Positions 1 through 7,778 of a DNA stretch of 12,901 nucleotides are shown here, in pieces (the first letter of the stretch is position 1; each line of letters begins with the position of its first letter). A program made the position numbers and the translations under genes. This DNA is from Phytoactinopolyspora endophytica (GTDB lineage Bacteria > Actinomycetota > Actinomycetes > Jiangellales > Jiangellaceae). A model generated the notes under the pieces. It had not been told where the DNA came from. It searched no databases and was given only the letters and a program-made list of their open reading frames with translations. The stretch spans positions 38,998-51,898 of the forward strand of contig NZ_ML142865.1 in the NCBI RefSeq assembly GCF_004138495.1, read 5' to 3'.

Positions 1-197
1 ACGCCCACCCGCTCGAGGTCACGCAGCCGTTGCGCCAGCATGTTCGGCCCGGCACTGGGCAGGCTCACCTGCAGATCGCTGAAGCGCTTCGGGCCCAGCC
101 TCAGCTCGCGGACGACGAGCAACGCCCACCGGTCGCCCACCATGTCAAGAGAATGGGCGATGAGGCACGCCTCTCCGTATGTGCGGCTGCTGGTCAT
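1..197 (-). CDS. HxlR-family winged-helix transcriptional regulator (partial, C-terminus off the left edge)
   Basis: About 65 N-terminal residues are visible. They show the HxlR signature: an N-terminal cysteine (residue 11) followed by SLDMVGDRWALLVVREL, then GPKRFSDLQ, then a recognition-helix region with NMLAQRLRDLERVGV. In this family the conserved Cys can be a redox or electrophile sensor, and the wHTH binds DNA as a dimer. I chose the ATG at 197-195 because GAGGTGG lies just upstream on the minus strand. The ATG at 225-223 is in another frame. The gene is divergent from an alpha/beta-hydrolase. The 107-bp gap holds two phased copies of a dyad motif, so autoregulation plus control of the hydrolase is the natural inference. 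The effector is unknown. The family call is firm although the protein is truncated by the window edge. Confidence 0.88.
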   Translation of the reverse strand, partial: MTSSRTYGEACLIAHSLDMVGDRWALLVVRELRLGPKRFSDLQVSLPSAGPNMLAQRLRDLERVG

Positions 198-228
198 GGC
201 CACCTCGCGGACCGTCGTCAAACATCTT

Positions 229-265
229 ACTTAGAAAAGTGTAGCACGAACTTAGGAAAGTGTAG
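229..265. promoter_or_regulatory. Tandem operator-like repeat in the hxlR/hydrolase divergent promoter
   Basis: Two 16-bp copies, ACTTAGAAAAGTGTAG (229-244) and ACTTAGGAAAGTGTAG (250-265), differ at one base and are offset by exactly 21 bp, about two helical turns. Each contains the dyad ACTT-N4-AAGT. On the minus strand each copy carries TACACT, a good -10-like hexamer, so a bound regulator would cover the regulator's own promoter. A TAGCCT hexamer at 266-271 could serve the hydrolase. HxlR of Bacillus subtilis is known to bind tandem direct repeats, which fits. Binding here is inferred. Confidence 0.7.
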
Positions 266-304
266 TAGCCTCGCCGCAACGAGACATGAGAGGCGGAAGA
301 CACC

Positions 305-1249
305 ATGACGACGAACACCCCGAACCCAGCCGCACAGCCAGCCGGCCCGGTCAATGCGGCCAACCCGTCGCATCGGTCTGGCGAGCGCATCGTCGAGGCC
401 AACGGCGTGAACCTGTGCGTGGAGACGTTCGGCGATCGGACCGATCCGGCCATCCTGCTGATCGCTGGTGCGGCCAGCTCCATGGACTGGTGGGAGGACG
501 AGTTCTGTGAACGTCTCGCCTCCGGCGGGCGGTACGTGATCCGGTATGACCTGCGTGACACCGGCCGGTCGGTCAGCTACGAGGTGGCCGCCCCGCAGTA
601 CACGGGGCTGGACCTGGTGGCCGACGCAGTGGGATTGCTCGACGCTCTTGACCTGGCCCGCGCACACATCGTCGCGATCTCGATGGGTGCCGGCTTCGCG
701 CAGCGCATCGCCTTGGACCACCCGGAGCGGGTTGCCTCGCTCACCCTGATGTCCACCAGCCCGGGCGGGCCTGGCGGGCCCGACAACCCGGACCTGCCGC
801 CCATGGCCGATCACATCCAGGCGATGTTCGCTGAGACGGCGGCTGAACCGGATTGGTCGGACCGGGACGCTGTGATCGACTCCATGGTGGAGGAACTGCG
901 CCCGTTCAACGGCACGCTCCCGTTCGACGAGCCCCGCATGCGCCGGATCGTCACCCGGATCTACGACCGGACAGCCAACATCGCTGCTAGCCAGACCAAC
1001 CATTGGATCCTCGAGGGTGGCGAACCCATGCGCCCCCGGCTGGGCGAGATCACCGCACCCACCGTCGTCATGCACGGCACCGACGACCCGCTGTTTCCGA
1101 TCGGCCACGGCGAAGCGCTGGCCCGCGAGATCCCGGGCGCCCGGTTCATTCCTCTGGAAGGAGTCGGCCACGAGTTCCCGCCACCCGTCGTGTGGGGCGT
1201 CGTCGTACCCGAGATCCTCGATCATCCGGAGGCGCACGGGGCCGGTTGA
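305..1249 (+). CDS. Alpha/beta-fold hydrolase
   Basis: This 314-residue protein has a complete alpha/beta-hydrolase layout. A strand and oxyanion region, LLIAGAASSMDWW, lies near residues 51-63. YDLRDTGRS at 81-89 follows it. The nucleophile elbow is AISMG with Ser126. The acid is in MHGTDDPLFP (Asp260 or Asp261) and the catalytic His289 is in GVGHEFP. The family includes esterases, lipases and haloperoxidase-like enzymes, and the substrate cannot be read from sequence. The ATG at 305 is preceded by GAGAGG and GGAAG. There is no signal peptide, so it is probably cytoplasmic. It is divergent from an HxlR regulator across a tandem operator and is probably induced when that repressor is released, which suggests a detoxification or aromatic/ester catabolism role. 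No obvious operon partner follows: guaB begins 85 bp downstream with its own leader. Confidence 0.88.
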   Translation: MTTNTPNPAAQPAGPVNAANPSHRSGERIVEANGVNLCVETFGDRTDPAILLIAGAASSMDWWEDEFCERLASGGRYVIRYDLRDTGRSVSYEVAAPQYTGLDLVADAVGLLDALDLARAHIVAISMGAGFAQRIALDHPERVASLTLMSTSPGGPGGPDNPDLPPMADHIQAMFAETAAEPDWSDRDAVIDSMVEELRPFNGTLPFDEPRMRRIVTRIYDRTANIAASQTNHWILEGGEPMRPRLGEITAPTVVMHGTDDPLFPIGHGEALAREIPGARFIPLEGVGHEFPPPVVWGVVVPEILDHPEAHGAG

Positions 1250-1262
1250 TGTCCAGACGGGC

Positions 1263-1321
1263 CATAGGGGCTCGGCGCGGGACCGCATACCATGGGATTC
1301 ACCGCCCCGCGTTCACCTATG
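1263..1321 (+). promoter_or_regulatory. Nested complementary arms in the leader just upstream of guaB
   Basis: CATAGG (1263-1268) pairs with CCTATG (1316-1321), and inside it CGCGGG (1276-1281) pairs with CCCGCG (1306-1311). This gives a two-tier stem-loop with a 24-nt apical loop. The outer 3' arm touches the guaB Shine-Dalgarno GAGGA (1321-1325). It could be a leader structure that affects guaB translation or a weak terminator for the hydrolase gene. The arms are short and the loop large, so this is a candidate only. Confidence 0.3.
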
Positions 1322-1322
1322 A

Positions 1323-2858
<1,536 letters not shown>

Positions 2859-2861
2859 CGT

Positions 2862-2889
2862 ATACCGCCCGTCCGCCGCCGGGTGGTGT
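2862..2889 (+). terminator. Hairpin terminator after guaB
   Basis: ATACCGCCCG (2862-2871) and CGGGTGGTGT (2880-2889) form a 10-bp stem with two G-U pairs around an 8-nt loop, starting 3 nt after the guaB stop codon. There is no T-tract, which is common for high-GC actinobacterial terminators. Its placement between guaB and the self-promoted guaB3 fits intrinsic termination. Confidence 0.55.
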
Positions 2890-2967
2890 CGCCGGCGCCG
2901 AGGCCTACATGCGCTGGACGCACGTACCTGCGGCGTGTGCGATGTACGGCGATGCGGTGACGCCCGG

Positions 2968-2973
2968 TAGCCT
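2968..2973 (+). promoter_or_regulatory. -10-like hexamer for a leaderless guaB3 transcript
   Basis: TAGCCT fits TANNNT and ends 6 nt before the GTG start at 2980, so transcription would begin at or next to the start codon. No Shine-Dalgarno sequence is visible before that GTG. No convincing -35 box is seen 17-18 bp upstream. Confidence 0.45.
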
Positions 2974-2979
2974 GTTCTG

Positions 2980-4089
2980 GTGGCAGAAGTTGAGATCGGC
3001 CGAGGGAAGCGCGGCCGCGAAGCGTATGCATTCGACGACGTAGCGATCGTCCCGTCCCGTCGTACCCGGGACCCGGAAGAGGTCTCGACCCACTGGCAGA
3101 TCGACGCGTACCGGTTCGACACGCCGCTGATCGCCGCACCGATGGACTCGGTGATGTCGCCGGCCACGGCCATCGCCCTGGGGCGTGCCGGCGGTCTCGG
3201 GGTGCTGGATCTGGAAGGTCTCTGGACGCGCTACGAGGACCCAGAGCCGCTGTTCGAGGAGATCTCCGGCCTCGAAGAGAGCAAGGCGCTCACCCGGCTT
3301 CAGGAGATCTACGACCAGCCGGTGCGGGAGGACTTGATCGCCCAGCGGCTGAATGAGATCCGCGATGCCGGCGTCACTGTGGCCGGGTCGCTCTCCCCTC
3401 AGCGGGTCAAGCGTCACTATCAGGCGGTGATCGACGGTGGCGTCGACCTCTTCGTCATCCGCGGTACGACGGTTTCGGCAGAACACGTCTCCGGGCAGGC
3501 GGAGCCGCTCAACCTCAAGCAGTTCATCTATGAGCTCGATGTGCCCGTCCTGGTCGGAGGGTGCGCCACGTACCAGGCCGCCCTGCATCTGATGCGCACC
3601 GGCGCCGCGGGTGTGCTGGTCGGTTTCGGCGGGGGCGCCGCGCACACGACACGCTCGGTGCTCGGTGTGACCGTCCCGATGGCCACCGCCGTCGCCGACG
3701 TCGCCGCCGCTCGGCGTGACTATCTCGACGAGTCCGGCGGCCGCTACGTCCACGTCGTCGCCGATGGTTCCATCCGGCATTCCGGAGACATCGCGAAAGC
3801 GATCGCCTGCGGCGCCGACGCCGTGATGGTCGGCTCGCCACTCGCCCGTGCGGGTGAGGCGCCCGGGAAGGGCTGGCACTGGGGGTCGGAGGCCCATCAC
3901 CCGTCGCTCCCTCGCGGAGAGCGGATGTGGGTCGGCACCGTCGCTCCGCTCGAGCAGATCCTGCACGGTCCGTCATTCGTCGCCGACGGGGTGATGAACC
4001 TCGTAGGCGCATTGCAGCGGTCGATGTCGACCACGGGTTACACCGACCTCAAGGAGTTCCAGCGGGTTGAGGTCACCGTCCTGCGCTGA
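2980..4089 (+). CDS. guaB3: GuaB3-type IMP dehydrogenase family protein lacking CBS domains
   Basis: This 369-residue IMPDH-family TIM barrel opens with a GuaB3-like N terminus: VEIGRGKRGREAY, then VPSRRTRDPEEVSTHWQIDAYRF. It continues with AAPMDSVMSP (52-61), HLMRTGAAGVLVGFGGG (203-219) and [29 protein letters not shown] (261-289), and ends in DLKEFQRVEVTV. The Bateman insert is absent. Aligning GFGGGAAHTTR with [11 protein letters not shown] of GuaB puts His222 at the catalytic cysteine position, so classical IMPDH chemistry is unlikely. The phosphate-binding motif is kept, so a purine nucleotide may still bind. The GTG start is set by homology and a TAGCCT -10-like hexamer, with no clear ribosome binding site. 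Actinobacterial GuaB3 proteins have been annotated as IMPDH-like, and their reaction is not settled as far as I know. Confidence 0.92.
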   Translation: MAEVEIGRGKRGREAYAFDDVAIVPSRRTRDPEEVSTHWQIDAYRFDTPLIAAPMDSVMSPATAIALGRAGGLGVLDLEGLWTRYEDPEPLFEEISGLEESKALTRLQEIYDQPVREDLIAQRLNEIRDAGVTVAGSLSPQRVKRHYQAVIDGGVDLFVIRGTTVSAEHVSGQAEPLNLKQFIYELDVPVLVGGCATYQAALHLMRTGAAGVLVGFGGGAAHTTRSVLGVTVPMATAVADVAAARRDYLDESGGRYVHVVADGSIRHSGDIAKAIACGADAVMVGSPLARAGEAPGKGWHWGSEAHHPSLPRGERMWVGTVAPLEQILHGPSFVADGVMNLVGALQRSMSTTGYTDLKEFQRVEVTVLR

Positions 4090-4111
4090 GGCTTGGGGCG
4101 CCGGACCTGGA

Positions 4112-4117
4112 TAGAGT
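4112..4117 (+). promoter_or_regulatory. -10-like hexamer for a leaderless hydratase transcript
   Basis: TAGAGT fits TANNNT and lies 6 nt before the ATG at 4124, the same spacing as at guaB3. The intervening CGGCGG is not a good Shine-Dalgarno sequence at zero distance. No standard -35 is apparent: a TTGGGG lies only 13 bp upstream. Confidence 0.4.
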
Positions 4118-4123
4118 CGGCGG

Positions 4124-4906
4124 ATGGAGACTGTCAAGGTACGGCGGATGGACCCATCCGGCGTGGTCGAGATCGTGCTGAACCGCGCCGATGCGCTCAA
4201 CGCGATCTCGACCGAGCATGCCCGGGCGATCACAGCCGTCGGACGAGGGCTCGCCGAGGACAAGACGATGCGGGCCGTGATACTGACGTCGTCGTCGGAG
4301 CGGGCCTTCTGCGTGGGCGCCGACCTGAAGGAACGGCAGGCATTCACCGACGACGACCTCCGCAGACAGCGCCTGCTGACGCGGGAGACGTACCGCAGCA
4401 TCCTCGACCTGCCGGTGCCGACCATCGCCGCTGTACACGGCTATGCGCTCGGTGGAGGCTTCGAGCTGGCCTTGTCCTGCGACCTGATCGTCGTCGATGA
4501 CACCGCTGTGCTCGGCCTTCCGGAGGTCTCTGTCGGCCTCGTGCCCGGCGGCGGCGGAACGCAACTGCTGGCTCGCCGGATCGGGTGGGGCCGGGCGGCC
4601 GACCTGACCTTCACCGCTCGCCGGATCGATGGCGAAGAGGCCTACCGGATGGGTATCGCCGACCGCCTCGTGATGTCAGGTGAGGCGCGTGAGCGCGCTC
4701 TGGAGCTGGCACGAGGGATCGCCGGCAACTCGCCCGTGGGCGTGCGGAATGTGAAGCGGGCGATGCGGCTGGGAATGGACGGCTCGCTTGCCGCCGGTAT
4801 GGAGATCGAGGACGCGGCGTGGCGGGCTACGGCGTTCAGCCCGGATAGAAAAGAGGGCATCGCCGCGTTCAATGAGAAGAGGGAACCCGACTGGCCGGGA
4901 CTCTAG
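4124..4906 (+). CDS. Enoyl-CoA hydratase/isomerase family protein, methylglutaconyl-CoA hydratase (AUH)-like
   Basis: This 260-residue crotonase-fold enzyme has the usual length for the family. The first oxyanion-hole segment is FCVGADLKERQAF (62-74). The second is AVHGYALGGGFELALSCDL (103-121), carrying Glu114. GLPEVSVGLVPGGGGTQ (131-147) carries Glu134. Both catalytic glutamates of hydratases are therefore present. FCVGADLKER, LPVPTIAA, ALGGGFELALSCD and PGGGGTQ resemble 3-methylglutaconyl-CoA hydratase (AUH, LiuC). That enzyme hydrates 3-methylglutaconyl-CoA to HMG-CoA in leucine degradation. The downstream HMG-CoA lyase would use that product, which strengthens the call. A broad-specificity enoyl-CoA hydratase remains possible. 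The C terminus, with AFSPDRKEGIAAFNEKREP, is typical. The start is fixed by homology and the TAGAGT hexamer. Confidence 0.9.
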   Translation: METVKVRRMDPSGVVEIVLNRADALNAISTEHARAITAVGRGLAEDKTMRAVILTSSSERAFCVGADLKERQAFTDDDLRRQRLLTRETYRSILDLPVPTIAAVHGYALGGGFELALSCDLIVVDDTAVLGLPEVSVGLVPGGGGTQLLARRIGWGRAADLTFTARRIDGEEAYRMGIADRLVMSGEARERALELARGIAGNSPVGVRNVKRAMRLGMDGSLAAGMEIEDAAWRATAFSPDRKEGIAAFNEKREPDWPGL

Positions 4907-5010
4907 GGAACGACGCGGCAGGGACCCGGCGGGCCGACCGGCAGCCCACGGCGACGCGGCGACGCGGAGCGACGGACGAGCCGGACGCGACCAGAAGGGA
5001 AGGTGCGGTG

Positions 5011-5931
5011 ATGAGTGACCTACCGAAGCGGGTGAGCTTGCGAGAGGTCGGTCCGAGAGACGGGTTGCAGAACGAGGACCCGATCCCGACGCCGGCGAAG
5101 ATCGAGCTGATCGACGCGCTCTCGGCGACCGGGTTGCGCCGGATCGAGGCGGTCTCATTCGTGCACCCCAAGGCGATTCCGCAGATGGCCGACGCGGACG
5201 ACGTGTGGGCCTCCGTACGCCGTGCCGACGACGTGCGCTACTCGGCTCTCGTGCCGAACCTGCGCGGCCTGGAGCGGGCGTTGGCGGCGGGGTTCAGCGA
5301 GCTCGAGGTGGTGATCTCCGCGTCCGACACGCACAACCGGGAGAACATCAACCGCCCGACCGCCGACTCGCTGGCCGACCTGCCGGAGCTGACCGCGAGG
5401 GCGCACGACGCCGGGGCGACCCTGCAGCTCATCGTCTCCACCGCCTGGGGCTGCCCCTACGAAGGCGAGGTGCCCGAGGAGCGGGTGGTGTGGGTGGCCG
5501 GCCAGGGCGCGGCCGCCGGCGTCGACTCCCTGGCCTACGGAGACACCACCGGCATGGCCACGCCTACCCGGGTGACGCGCCTGGTCGGCGAGACTCGGTC
5601 GGCGTGTCCGGACCTGCCGCTCGGACTGCATTTCCACAACACACGCGGCACCGGCCTGGCCAACGTCTACGCGGCGCTGCAACTGGGCGTGGACGACTTC
5701 GATGCCGCCGTCGCCGGGCTGGGCGGCTGCCCGTACGCTCCGGGTGCGTCGGGAAATATCGCCACCGAGGAGGTCGTCTCGATGCTCGAGGACATGGGCG
5801 TTCAGACCGGTGTCGACCTCGAGAGGCTGCTGAACGTTGCCGAGATGGCGGAGCGTTTCGTCGGGCATACCGCACCGTCGCAGGTGCTGCGCGCCGGCCC
5901 GCGCAGCAGGACCGTGTCACCGGCGTCGTGA
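5011..5931 (+). CDS. Hydroxymethylglutaryl-CoA lyase
   Basis: This enzyme cleaves HMG-CoA to acetyl-CoA and acetoacetate, the last step of leucine degradation. It is a 306-residue TIM-barrel metalloenzyme. Catalytic or metal ligands by comparison with the human enzyme are Arg16-Asp17 in REVGPRDGLQNE, Glu46 in RRIEAVSFVHP, His207 and His209 in GLHFHNTRGTG, Cys240 in the family signature GLGGCPYAPGASGN, and Asn249. Offsets from human numbering are constant at 25-26, so nothing is missing. GGAAGG at 4998-5003 favours the ATG at 5011 over the in-frame GTG at 5008. The gene lies about 100 bp after the AUH-like hydratase and is probably co-transcribed with it, since I see no strong terminator or promoter between them. 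Related genes are called mvaB, hmgL or liuE. A perfect inverted repeat follows about 50 bp downstream. Confidence 0.96.
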   Translation: MSDLPKRVSLREVGPRDGLQNEDPIPTPAKIELIDALSATGLRRIEAVSFVHPKAIPQMADADDVWASVRRADDVRYSALVPNLRGLERALAAGFSELEVVISASDTHNRENINRPTADSLADLPELTARAHDAGATLQLIVSTAWGCPYEGEVPEERVVWVAGQGAAAGVDSLAYGDTTGMATPTRVTRLVGETRSACPDLPLGLHFHNTRGTGLANVYAALQLGVDDFDAAVAGLGGCPYAPGASGNIATEEVVSMLEDMGVQTGVDLERLLNVAEMAERFVGHTAPSQVLRAGPRSRTVSPAS

Positions 5932-5980
5932 TGGGTGGATCGTCTGGATTGTCGCGGTGCTGACCCCCGTACCGTCGTCG

Positions 5981-6026
5981 TCAGATACGAGTTCAGGGCG
6001 CTATAACGCCCTGAACTCGTATCTGA
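5981..6026 (+). terminator. Perfect 20-bp inverted repeat, probable terminator after HMG-CoA lyase
   Basis: TCAGATACGAGTTCAGGGCG (5981-6000) is the exact reverse complement of 6007-6026, with a 6-nt CTATAA loop. It lies 49 bp after the lyase stop and 115 bp before the transporter ATG, in a 210-bp gap between two plus-strand genes. The long uninterrupted stem without a T-tract fits a high-GC intrinsic terminator. Because of its symmetry it would act in both directions. It could instead be a dispersed palindromic repeat. Confidence 0.7.
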
Positions 6027-6141
6027 TCGTGAATCGCGCCTCGCCCGGCCGGGCTGCAGCCGTCGTCTCGCCTGCCATGGTGCAGGATGTGCGATGGAGG
6101 CGCATCCAGCGCCGATCACAGGGCTTGGCGAGAGGCGAGAT

Positions 6142-7107
6142 ATGGCGACCGAGGGCGGTACCAAGGCGGTCATGGCCGCGCTGTTGGCGAATCTGGGCAT
6201 CGCCGTCACCAAGTTCGTCGCCTGGGCGCTGACCGGCGCGTCGTCGATGCTGGCCGAGGCGATCCACTCGGTCGCCGACTCAGGCAACCAGGTGTTGCTT
6301 CTTGTGGGCGGCAGGCGGGCCCGGCAGAAGGCGACGCCGGAGCACCCGTTCGGTTACGGACGAGTCCGGTATGTCTTCGCGTTCATCGTGTCGATCGTGC
6401 TGTTCAGTGTCGGCGGCCTGTTCGCGCTGTACGAGGCATTCCACAAGTACGAGGAGATCCGGGACGGTCATCCGAACGAGCTGCTGGAGAGCTCCTGGTG
6501 GTGGATACCCATCGTGGTGCTGACCGCGGCGATCGTCATGGAGTCGTTCTCGTTCCGCACGGCCATCCGTGAATCGGACAAGGTACGCGGCAGGCGGTCG
6601 TGGGTGCAGTTCGTGCGCCGTGCGAAGTCACCGGAGCTGCCGGTCATCCTCCTCGAGGACCTCGGTGCGCTGGTGGGGCTCGTTCTGGCCCTGGCAGGTG
6701 TCAGCCTGTCGCTGGTGACTGAGAACGCGTACTGGGATGTCGCGGGGACAGCGTCGATCGGCGTGCTGCTCGTCGTTATCGCGGTGATCCTGGCCATCGA
6801 GATGTCCAGTCTGCTGATCGGCGAAGGAGCCGTACAGGAGAAAGCGGACGCGATTGCACGGGCGATTGCGGAGAGCGACGGCGTCAGCCGGGTCATCCAC
6901 ATGCGCACGCTGTATACAGGGCCGGAAGAGCTGCTGGTGGCGGCTAAGATCGGTGTGTCGTCCACGCATACGGGGGATCGGATCGCCGCCGCGATCGACG
7001 ACGCCGAGGCACGGATCCGTGTGGCTGTACCCGAAGCCGTCCACATCTATCTCGAACCGGACCTCGACCGAGCGACGGCCGGCCGACAGGCGCAGCCGGA
7101 CCGTTAG
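6142..7107 (+). CDS. Cation diffusion facilitator (CDF) family metal transporter
   Basis: This integral membrane divalent-metal/H+ antiporter of about 321 residues probably exports Zn2+ or a related cation. Six hydrophobic segments lie near residues 9-30, 36-56, 77-99, 119-137, 166-186 and 203-225. TM2 carries the metal-site motif His42-xxx-Asp46 in AEAIHSVADSGNQ, and PEHPFGYGRVRYVFA follows in the cytosolic loop. TM5 carries Glu172-Asp173 in LLEDLGALVGL. This is the ZnT9-like style of CDF rather than the classical HxxxD in TM5. A cytoplasmic C-terminal domain (about 230-308) contains HMRTLYTGPEELLVAAKI. I chose the ATG at 6142 because GAGAGG lies 6 nt upstream and family members begin with MA-EGGTKAV. 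An ATG 48 bp earlier lacks a ribosome binding site. The gene is monocistronic between a terminator and the convergent gtrA-like gene, 11 bp away. Metal specificity cannot be read from sequence. Confidence 0.92.
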   Translation: MATEGGTKAVMAALLANLGIAVTKFVAWALTGASSMLAEAIHSVADSGNQVLLLVGGRRARQKATPEHPFGYGRVRYVFAFIVSIVLFSVGGLFALYEAFHKYEEIRDGHPNELLESSWWWIPIVVLTAAIVMESFSFRTAIRESDKVRGRRSWVQFVRRAKSPELPVILLEDLGALVGLVLALAGVSLSLVTENAYWDVAGTASIGVLLVVIAVILAIEMSSLLIGEGAVQEKADAIARAIAESDGVSRVIHMRTLYTGPEELLVAAKIGVSSTHTGDRIAAAIDDAEARIRVAVPEAVHIYLEPDLDRATAGRQAQPDR

Positions 7108-7118
7108 GAACCGCGACT

Positions 7119-7688
7119 CTAGACGTTGGACGTCGTCAAGGGAGTCGACGTCGGCGGCTCCGGGTTAGAGCGCGTTGTCCGCGTATCCGAGGGAAAGATC
7201 CACGTACGGTATGACCAGTAGCGGAACAAGGTGCCGATAGCCAATCCGACGACATTCGCGGAGACGTTGTCCGCAAGCGGGCCGGACAGGTCGAGCACGT
7301 AGCGGGAGAACCACAGACACGATAGAGCGATGCCGAGTCCGATACCGTTGAACAGGAAGAACAACGGATATCCGCGCGAGTGTTTGATTCGTGTGCGGTG
7401 CCGGAAGGTCCAAGCGCGATGACCGATGTACGTCACGATGGTCGCTGCCGTGACAGAGATCGTCTTGGCTACCAGCGGTAGGTCATGCAGCGGCCCCTCG
7501 CCGCCGGCGAAGAGCAGTGCGTTGAAGAGCCCGATATCGACGATGTAGCCGACGCCGCCCACGGCCGCGAACTTCACGCCTTCGCGGACCAATCGGTGCA
7601 GTCTGTACCAGATACGCAACGCCTTCCGGAGCAGCGTCACATACCCAGGTCTTGACGCCTGGTGTTCGGCCGTGTGTGTATCGAGCAC
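7119..7688 (-). CDS. GtrA-family membrane protein
   Basis: This protein has about 189 residues when started at the GTG at 7688-7686. Four hydrophobic segments lie near residues 39-60, 70-89, 107-129 and 143-161. Typical GtrA motifs are present: EGVKFAAVGGVGYIVDIGLFNALLF, GHRAWTF after the second helix, and FRYWSYRTWIF after the fourth. GtrA-like proteins are small membrane proteins linked to flipping or transfer of polyprenyl-linked sugars for cell-envelope glycans. The glycan here is unknown. A TACCCT hexamer 6 nt before the GTG suggests leaderless initiation. The frame stays open upstream to 7874, but that extension runs through a non-coding tandem repeat. The gene is divergent from purK, as Rv3277 is from purK in M. 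tuberculosis, and convergent with the CDF gene. Confidence 0.88.
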   Translation of the reverse strand: MLDTHTAEHQASRPGYVTLLRKALRIWYRLHRLVREGVKFAAVGGVGYIVDIGLFNALLFAGGEGPLHDLPLVAKTISVTAATIVTYIGHRAWTFRHRTRIKHSRGYPLFFLFNGIGLGIALSCLWFSRYVLDLSGPLADNVSANVVGLAIGTLFRYWSYRTWIFPSDTRTTRSNPEPPTSTPLTTSNV

Positions 7689-7694
7689 CCGCCA

Positions 7695-7700
7695 AGGGTA
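7695..7700 (-). promoter_or_regulatory. -10-like hexamer for a leaderless gtrA-like transcript
   Basis: On the minus strand TACCCT is followed by TGGCGG and then the GTG start. The 9-mer TACCCTTGG recurs in front of purK on the other strand. There is no clear -35 box and no Shine-Dalgarno sequence. Confidence 0.45.
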
Positions 7701-7727
7701 AGGCACATGCGCCCAATATCGACAGCG

Positions 7728-7756
7728 TTGCCGTCGAATCGGACATTTAGTACGTT
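7728..7756 (+). promoter_or_regulatory. Sigma-70-like promoter directed at purK
   Basis: TTGCCG (7728-7733), a 17-bp spacer and TACGTT (7751-7756) make the best -35/-10 pair I found in the window. It fires towards purK, with an expected start near 7763, and would put both 91-bp repeats into a leader of roughly 225 nt. It is inferred from sequence only. Confidence 0.45.
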
Positions 7757-7778
7757 CTCGTCGTGGTGCATAGGTTGG

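Noticed and set aside
227..1288. Minus-strand open frame antisense to the alpha/beta-hydrolase
   Set aside because: It has no recognisable motif and lies opposite a protein with a full catalytic triad.
4907..5010. GC-rich spacer with short GACGCGGCGACGCGG repeats between the hydratase and the lyase
   Set aside because: The repeats are very short and typical of high-GC spacers. Only a 4-bp stem is visible, so I call no terminator or regulatory element.
5981..6026. Inverted repeat as a transposon end or attachment site
   Set aside because: There is no second copy, no target-site duplication and no transposase or integrase in the window. The gene-end position suits a terminator.
6094..6141. 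Earlier ATG (6094) for the CDF transporter
   Set aside because: No ribosome binding site precedes it and the added 16 residues are not family-like. The ATG at 6142 has GAGAGG 6 nt upstream.
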